DNA from: Deltaproteobacteria bacterium
Lineage (GTDB): Bacteria; Desulfobacterota; SM23-61
Length of the DNA: 8,776 nucleotides
Direction of reading: 5' to 3'
NCBI GenBank assembly: GCA_029857975.1
Contig: JAOUFX010000078.1
Span: forward strand, 1 to 8,776
The notes under the pieces are model-generated. The model saw only the letters and a program-made list of their open reading frames with translations. It was not told the origin of the DNA and did not search any database. Below, piece by piece: positions 6,273-8,776 of this stretch. A program made the position numbers and the translations under genes. Positions within the stretch are counted from its first letter, which is position 1. Every line of letters begins with the position of its first letter.

Positions 6273-7106
6273 CTATTCCTTCCCCAAATCAGGAGTCTTG
6301 ACCGCCGGAGCCCCTTGCCCGGCAATTTTCCAGCGCATGTAAAGTTTTCCTACTACGATCACGCCGACGGCCCCGATTATTTCCACGCTATATTGTAATA
6401 TTTTGCCCGGTTCAATCAACTTGACCATAAAGGGATCGGTCATAATCATCTCTCCCCCTACTCTTCCCAGAACAGCCGCCCCGATGTAAACAATAATCGG
6501 GTATTTATCCATAAGCATGGAGAGGAGGGTGCTGGTAAAAACCACAAAAGGAATACTCAGGGCCAGCCCAAAAATCAGCAAGAAGATGTTTCCCTTGCAG
6601 GCCCCCGCCACAGCCAGGATGTTATCGGTGCTCATGATGATGTCGGCGATGACGACAATCCGGATGGCCTGCCAGAAAGTGGTGGCTTCCTTCTTGAATT
6701 TTTCCTCTGGCGCTCCCTCGATCAGGAGCTTCACCGCAATCCAAAGAATGAGGATTCCCCCTGCAAGTTTGATAAGGCTGATTTGCAAGAGCTGGGCCAC
6801 GAAGAAGGTAATGACCACCCGCAGGGCAACTGCCGCCCCTGCTCCGAAGATGATTCCGGTCCTTCTCTGTTTTCCCCGCAGGTTTTTGACCGCTAAGGCA
6901 ATGACCACGGCATTATCTCCGGCCAGGACCAGATCGATGAGTACGATGCACAGGAAAGAAGCGCAGAAATCCCAGGTGAAATCAATCCTGCCCAGGAAAC
7001 CGAGATCAATCCCGCCCGCCCAGGCGGAGGGAGAAAGATGCAAGATAAGCAGGGAGGTAACGGCTGCAATCCTCAATGAACGTCGGTCAATTATTTTTCC
7101 CCTCAT
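6273..7106 (-). CDS. TerC/YjbE-family integral membrane protein, probable divalent metal (Mn2+) exporter
   Basis: A 277-aa membrane protein of the TerC superfamily, closest in look to the YjbE group. The duplicated acidic signature is clear: DLVLAGDNAVVIALA (about 58-72) and ADIIMSTDNILAVAGA (about 154-169), each with the paired Asp and the DN that the family uses for metal binding. About seven further hydrophobic segments follow the first 30 residues, ending in VEIIGAVGVIVVGKLYM. The N-terminus (MRGKIIDRRSLRIAAVTSLLILHLSPSAWAGG) looks like a cleavable signal peptide ending in AWA. Family members export Mn2+ or help metal loading of exported proteins; historic links are to tellurite resistance. 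A TTG at 7115 would add three residues, but the ATG at 7106 is better placed, 9 nt after GGCGGGA. I see no recognisable yybP-ykoY manganese riboswitch upstream, though hairpins are present. It is read in the same direction as the calcium ATPase gene, 289 bp upstream of it. Confidence 0.88.
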   Translation of the reverse strand: MRGKIIDRRSLRIAAVTSLLILHLSPSAWAGGIDLGFLGRIDFTWDFCASFLCIVLIDLVLAGDNAVVIALAVKNLRGKQRRTGIIFGAGAAVALRVVITFFVAQLLQISLIKLAGGILILWIAVKLLIEGAPEEKFKKEATTFWQAIRIVVIADIIMSTDNILAVAGACKGNIFLLIFGLALSIPFVVFTSTLLSMLMDKYPIIVYIGAAVLGRVGGEMIMTDPFMVKLIEPGKILQYSVEIIGAVGVIVVGKLYMRWKIAGQGAPAVKTPDLGKE

Positions 7107-7145
7107 GGCAATCAATCCCGCCTGAAGTTGAAAATGAATGGTATC

Positions 7146-7176
7146 AATTTAGCTTTTTAAAAAGGCAAGCTAAATT
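7146..7176 (-). promoter_or_regulatory. Hairpin in the terC leader
   Basis: The perfect 10-bp inverted repeat AATTTAGCTT (7146-7155) and AAGCTAAATT (7167-7176) has an 11-nt loop. It ends 39 nt before the terC ATG, so it would lie in the 5' leader if the promoter is further upstream. It could be a leader hairpin or an operator. It does not match the metal riboswitches I know. Confidence 0.45.
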
Positions 7177-7255
7177 TCATTGAAAAATGAAAATTGCAAA
7201 TCGAAAAATGCCAATTTTCTCTGAAAGGGATTAATCATTTTGAATTTTGCATGTA

Positions 7256-7283
7256 AGTTTAGACTTTTTCAAAAGTCTAAACT
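7256..7283. promoter_or_regulatory. Perfect 13-bp inverted repeat, candidate operator
   Basis: AGTTTAGACTTTT (7256-7268) and AAAAGTCTAAACT (7271-7283) are exact complements separated by TC. TGTAA just outside the left arm and TTACA outside the right arm extend the pairing with a 2-nt bulge. It lies almost at the middle of the divergent intergenic region, about 150 bp from the terC start and 140 bp from the hydrolase start. There is no upstream gene ending here, so a terminator is unlikely; a binding site for a dimeric regulator of one or both genes is a reasonable guess. Confidence 0.5.
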
Positions 7284-7420
7284 GTTACAATGAATGGAAG
7301 AAATAGTTTATCAAACTTTTGCTGAAAATCAATATTTTTTCCATCCCCCTTTAATAAGTGTTATATACTTTATAAATCCTTATGGTGATCATGGCGGACT
7401 TAAAAGTTTAGGGGAAGACC

Positions 7421-8347
7421 GTGCCTTTTCTCGCCTTGGAAGATGGAAAACTTTTTTATGAAATCAGCGGCAAGGGACGCTGGCTTGTCCTCATCCACGG
7501 GGCTTGGGCTTCTCATGAATGGTGGAGATGGCAAGGAGCGGAATTATCCCGCCGCTACCGCATCCTTTCCTATGATCTTCGAGGGCACGGCAGATCCAGC
7601 CCGCTTCCCTTGGGGTACACCGTTGATGGATTTAGCCGAGACTTGGAAATTCTGGTTCACCGCGCGGGAATGGAGGAATTGGCCCTGATAGGCTGGTCCC
7701 TGGGAGGATTGATCTCCCTCCGTTACTGCGCAAAAAATCCCTCGCAGGTAAAAGCCCTTGTTCTGATCGCCACCCCGGCGCAGGGCGACCCAAAATTGAA
7801 AAGAAGGATCCAGTTTCAATACTGGCATGCCCGGCTCAGTCTTATGTTCAATCTGGCCGCACCCCGAAAATATGATCGCTTGGACCAGTCATTCCCCGGC
7901 GAAAGGAAAAGGGTTGAAGAGGAATTAAATGACCTGCTCCATTCCGCAGCGCCCCCGGAAGTCCGGGAATGGATCAGGGCCGACCTGGAACGCCTCCCCT
8001 CCAGAGACTACCTGGCAATCGCCAAGAGCTTCTGGGATTGGAAGGCGGAAAAAGACCTGGCCCGGGTCCGGGTTCCCACTCTGATCCTGGCGGGAGAAGA
8101 AGACCGCCGGACCCCGCCCGCCTCCGCCCGGGAACTTCACCTGAAGATCCCCGATTCCAGCCTGATGATCCTGGCCCAAGCCGGACATTGTCTGCCTCTG
8201 GAACGCCCGGAACGAGTCAACCGGGAAATCACGGAATATCTCCAAAGGGTGGGGTATGGAGGAGAAAGCGGCTTCCGAACCTTAGAGGAACAGAGAATCG
8301 GAGGAGATACTTCAGAAATCCCCTTTTCAAGGGGGTCTCAGGAGTAG
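7421..8347 (+). CDS. Alpha/beta-fold hydrolase
   Basis: A 308-aa, probably cytoplasmic, alpha/beta hydrolase (alpha/beta-hydrolase 1 type). The oxyanion segment is LIHGAW (24-29), followed by YDLRGHGRSS (51-60). The nucleophile elbow is GWSLGG with Ser93, the acid is probably Asp228 (LAGEEDRRTPP), and the catalytic His is His256 (AGHCLPLERPERVN). Residues about 120-210 form a helical, Arg/Lys-rich cap. The triad is complete, so it should be an active esterase, lipase or related hydrolase, but the substrate cannot be told. The start is GTG at 7421 with GGGGAA 4 nt upstream; earlier ATGs at 7382 and 7391 run into a TAG at once. Residues after about 276 (GYGGESGFRTL to the end) extend past the usual fold and look unstructured. 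It is the only plus-strand gene; its 3' end overlaps the next, convergent gene by 10 nt. Confidence 0.9.
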   Translation: MPFLALEDGKLFYEISGKGRWLVLIHGAWASHEWWRWQGAELSRRYRILSYDLRGHGRSSPLPLGYTVDGFSRDLEILVHRAGMEELALIGWSLGGLISLRYCAKNPSQVKALVLIATPAQGDPKLKRRIQFQYWHARLSLMFNLAAPRKYDRLDQSFPGERKRVEEELNDLLHSAAPPEVREWIRADLERLPSRDYLAIAKSFWDWKAEKDLARVRVPTLILAGEEDRRTPPASARELHLKIPDSSLMILAQAGHCLPLERPERVNREITEYLQRVGYGGESGFRTLEEQRIGGDTSEIPFSRGSQE

Positions 8348-8776
8348 ATTTTTTCCATCTGCAGGCGACGGATCTTTTCCGTGCCCTCTTCCATCCGGGA
8401 GGCGACTTCTTTCGCCGAAGCCCCCTTAACGGTTTGACTGGCTGCCTGGTAAACTTCCCGTTCCGCCTGTTCGAGCGCCGCCAGGAAGGCAAGGTAATCT
8501 TTCCGGCTGGGGTAAGCATCCCTCACCAGGGAAGGATAATCCTTCCCCTCCGCTTCCAGCAGGCGGCAATAATGATCAATGAGCAGGTCGATTTCTTTCA
8601 TTTGCTTTTGACGAATCTTGCTGGAGTAAATTCCCTTGGCGTCCGCAGCCAGGATTTTATCTGTTTTCTCTTTAACTTCGGCTTTGGCCTGCTCCTTGGC
8701 CTTTCCCCGGTCGATCATCCCGAAGGCGGCTTCCAGCGCCATTTTTTTGGTGAACAAGAAGTTCAGGGAAAAAGTT
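8338..8776 (-). CDS. Unrecognised charged, helical protein (partial, 5' end outside window)
   Basis: An open frame of 146 codons enters from the right edge and ends at the TGA at 8340-8338. I do not recognise the protein. It is rich in Ala, Glu and Lys, with predicted long helices and coiled-coil-like stretches (KAKEQAKAEVKEKTDKIL near the visible start, MEEGTEKIRRLQMEKIYS at the C-terminus), a single Cys (in IDHYCRLLEAEG) and no membrane segment in the visible part. Possible starts inside the window are the ATG at 8742 and a TTG at 8757, but neither has a Shine-Dalgarno sequence, and the frame stays open upstream (TFSLNFLFTKKMALEA), so this is more likely the C-terminal part of a longer protein. 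Its end overlaps the convergent hydrolase gene by 10 nt. The competing antisense frames have worse composition. Confidence 0.65.
   Translation of the reverse strand, partial: TFSLNFLFTKKMALEAAFGMIDRGKAKEQAKAEVKEKTDKILAADAKGIYSSKIRQKQMKEIDLLIDHYCRLLEAEGKDYPSLVRDAYPSRKDYLAFLAALEQAEREVYQAASQTVKGASAKEVASRMEEGTEKIRRLQMEKIYS

Larger units (their letters stand above)
7107..7420. other. Divergent AT-rich intergenic region between terC and the hydrolase gene
   Basis: No gene is seen here. It must hold the promoters of both divergent genes. Plus-strand TATACT at 7364-7369 and TATAAA at 7371-7376 are possible -10 elements for the hydrolase gene, but no good -35 lies at proper spacing. The stretch 7175-7260 is made of A/T-rich phrases (AATGAAAATTGCAAAT and relatives) that resemble low-complexity intergenic repeats. 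Two clear inverted repeats lie inside it and are listed separately. Confidence 0.5.

Noticed and set aside
7186..7216. Sigma-54-like promoter upstream of terC (TTGGCA ... TTGCA on the minus strand)
   Set aside because: The GG and GC elements are 15 positions apart instead of the required 12, so it does not fit a -24/-12 promoter.
7116..7290. yybP-ykoY manganese riboswitch expected before a TerC/YjbE gene
   Set aside because: Searched by eye on the minus strand; the conserved G-rich three-way-junction core was not found. The hairpins present are simple A/T-rich inverted repeats.
8320..8354. Hairpin CCCCTT-TTC-AAGGGG with a later T6 run at the hydrolase 3' end
   Set aside because: The T-run starts about 15 nt after the stem and the stem is only 6 bp, inside coding sequence; it does not have intrinsic terminator geometry.

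Overview
The window looks like a chromosomal segment of an anaerobic sulfate- or sulfite-reducing bacterium, most likely a member of the Desulfobacterota or a relative. The evidence is a dsrA-dsrB-dsrD cluster coding for a reductive-type dissimilatory sulfite reductase with its small partner DsrD, together with non-ATG starts and AT-rich, palindrome-laden intergenic DNA. The lineage is an inference from gene content; no rRNA or other phylogenetic marker is present.

Layout from left to right. Positions 1-2418 (minus strand) hold the dsr operon, transcribed leftwards as dsrA, dsrB, dsrD, with only 2-nt gaps between genes; dsrD runs off the left edge. Positions 2419-3262 have no convincing gene. 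They hold the dsrA leader, two dispersed-repeat palindromes (2511-2860 and 2872-2988) and a plus-strand terminator-like hairpin. Positions 3263-5983 (minus) encode a complete 906-aa type IIA (SERCA-like) calcium-transporting P-type ATPase. Positions 5984-6272 contain a large G/C-tract palindrome with a G-quadruplex motif on each strand and a candidate promoter. Positions 6273-7106 (minus) encode a TerC/YjbE-family membrane protein. Positions 7107-7420 form a divergent, AT-rich intergenic region with two strong inverted repeats. Positions 7421-8347 (plus) encode an alpha/beta hydrolase. Positions 8338-8776 (minus) carry the 3' part of an unrecognised helical, charged protein whose 5' end lies outside the window.

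How the genes fit together: DsrAB reduces sulfite in the cytoplasm as the terminal step of sulfate respiration, and DsrD is its stimulatory partner. The Ca2+-ATPase and the TerC protein are both divalent-cation membrane proteins read in the same direction and may form a small Ca2+/Mn2+ efflux neighbourhood. The hydrolase and the last ORF have no evident link to the others.

I did not find a convincing undescribed enzymatic or defence system. The most unusual material is non-coding: the nested palindromes upstream of dsrA, the double G-quadruplex palindrome in front of the ATPase gene, and the perfect 13-bp inverted repeat between terC and the hydrolase gene.
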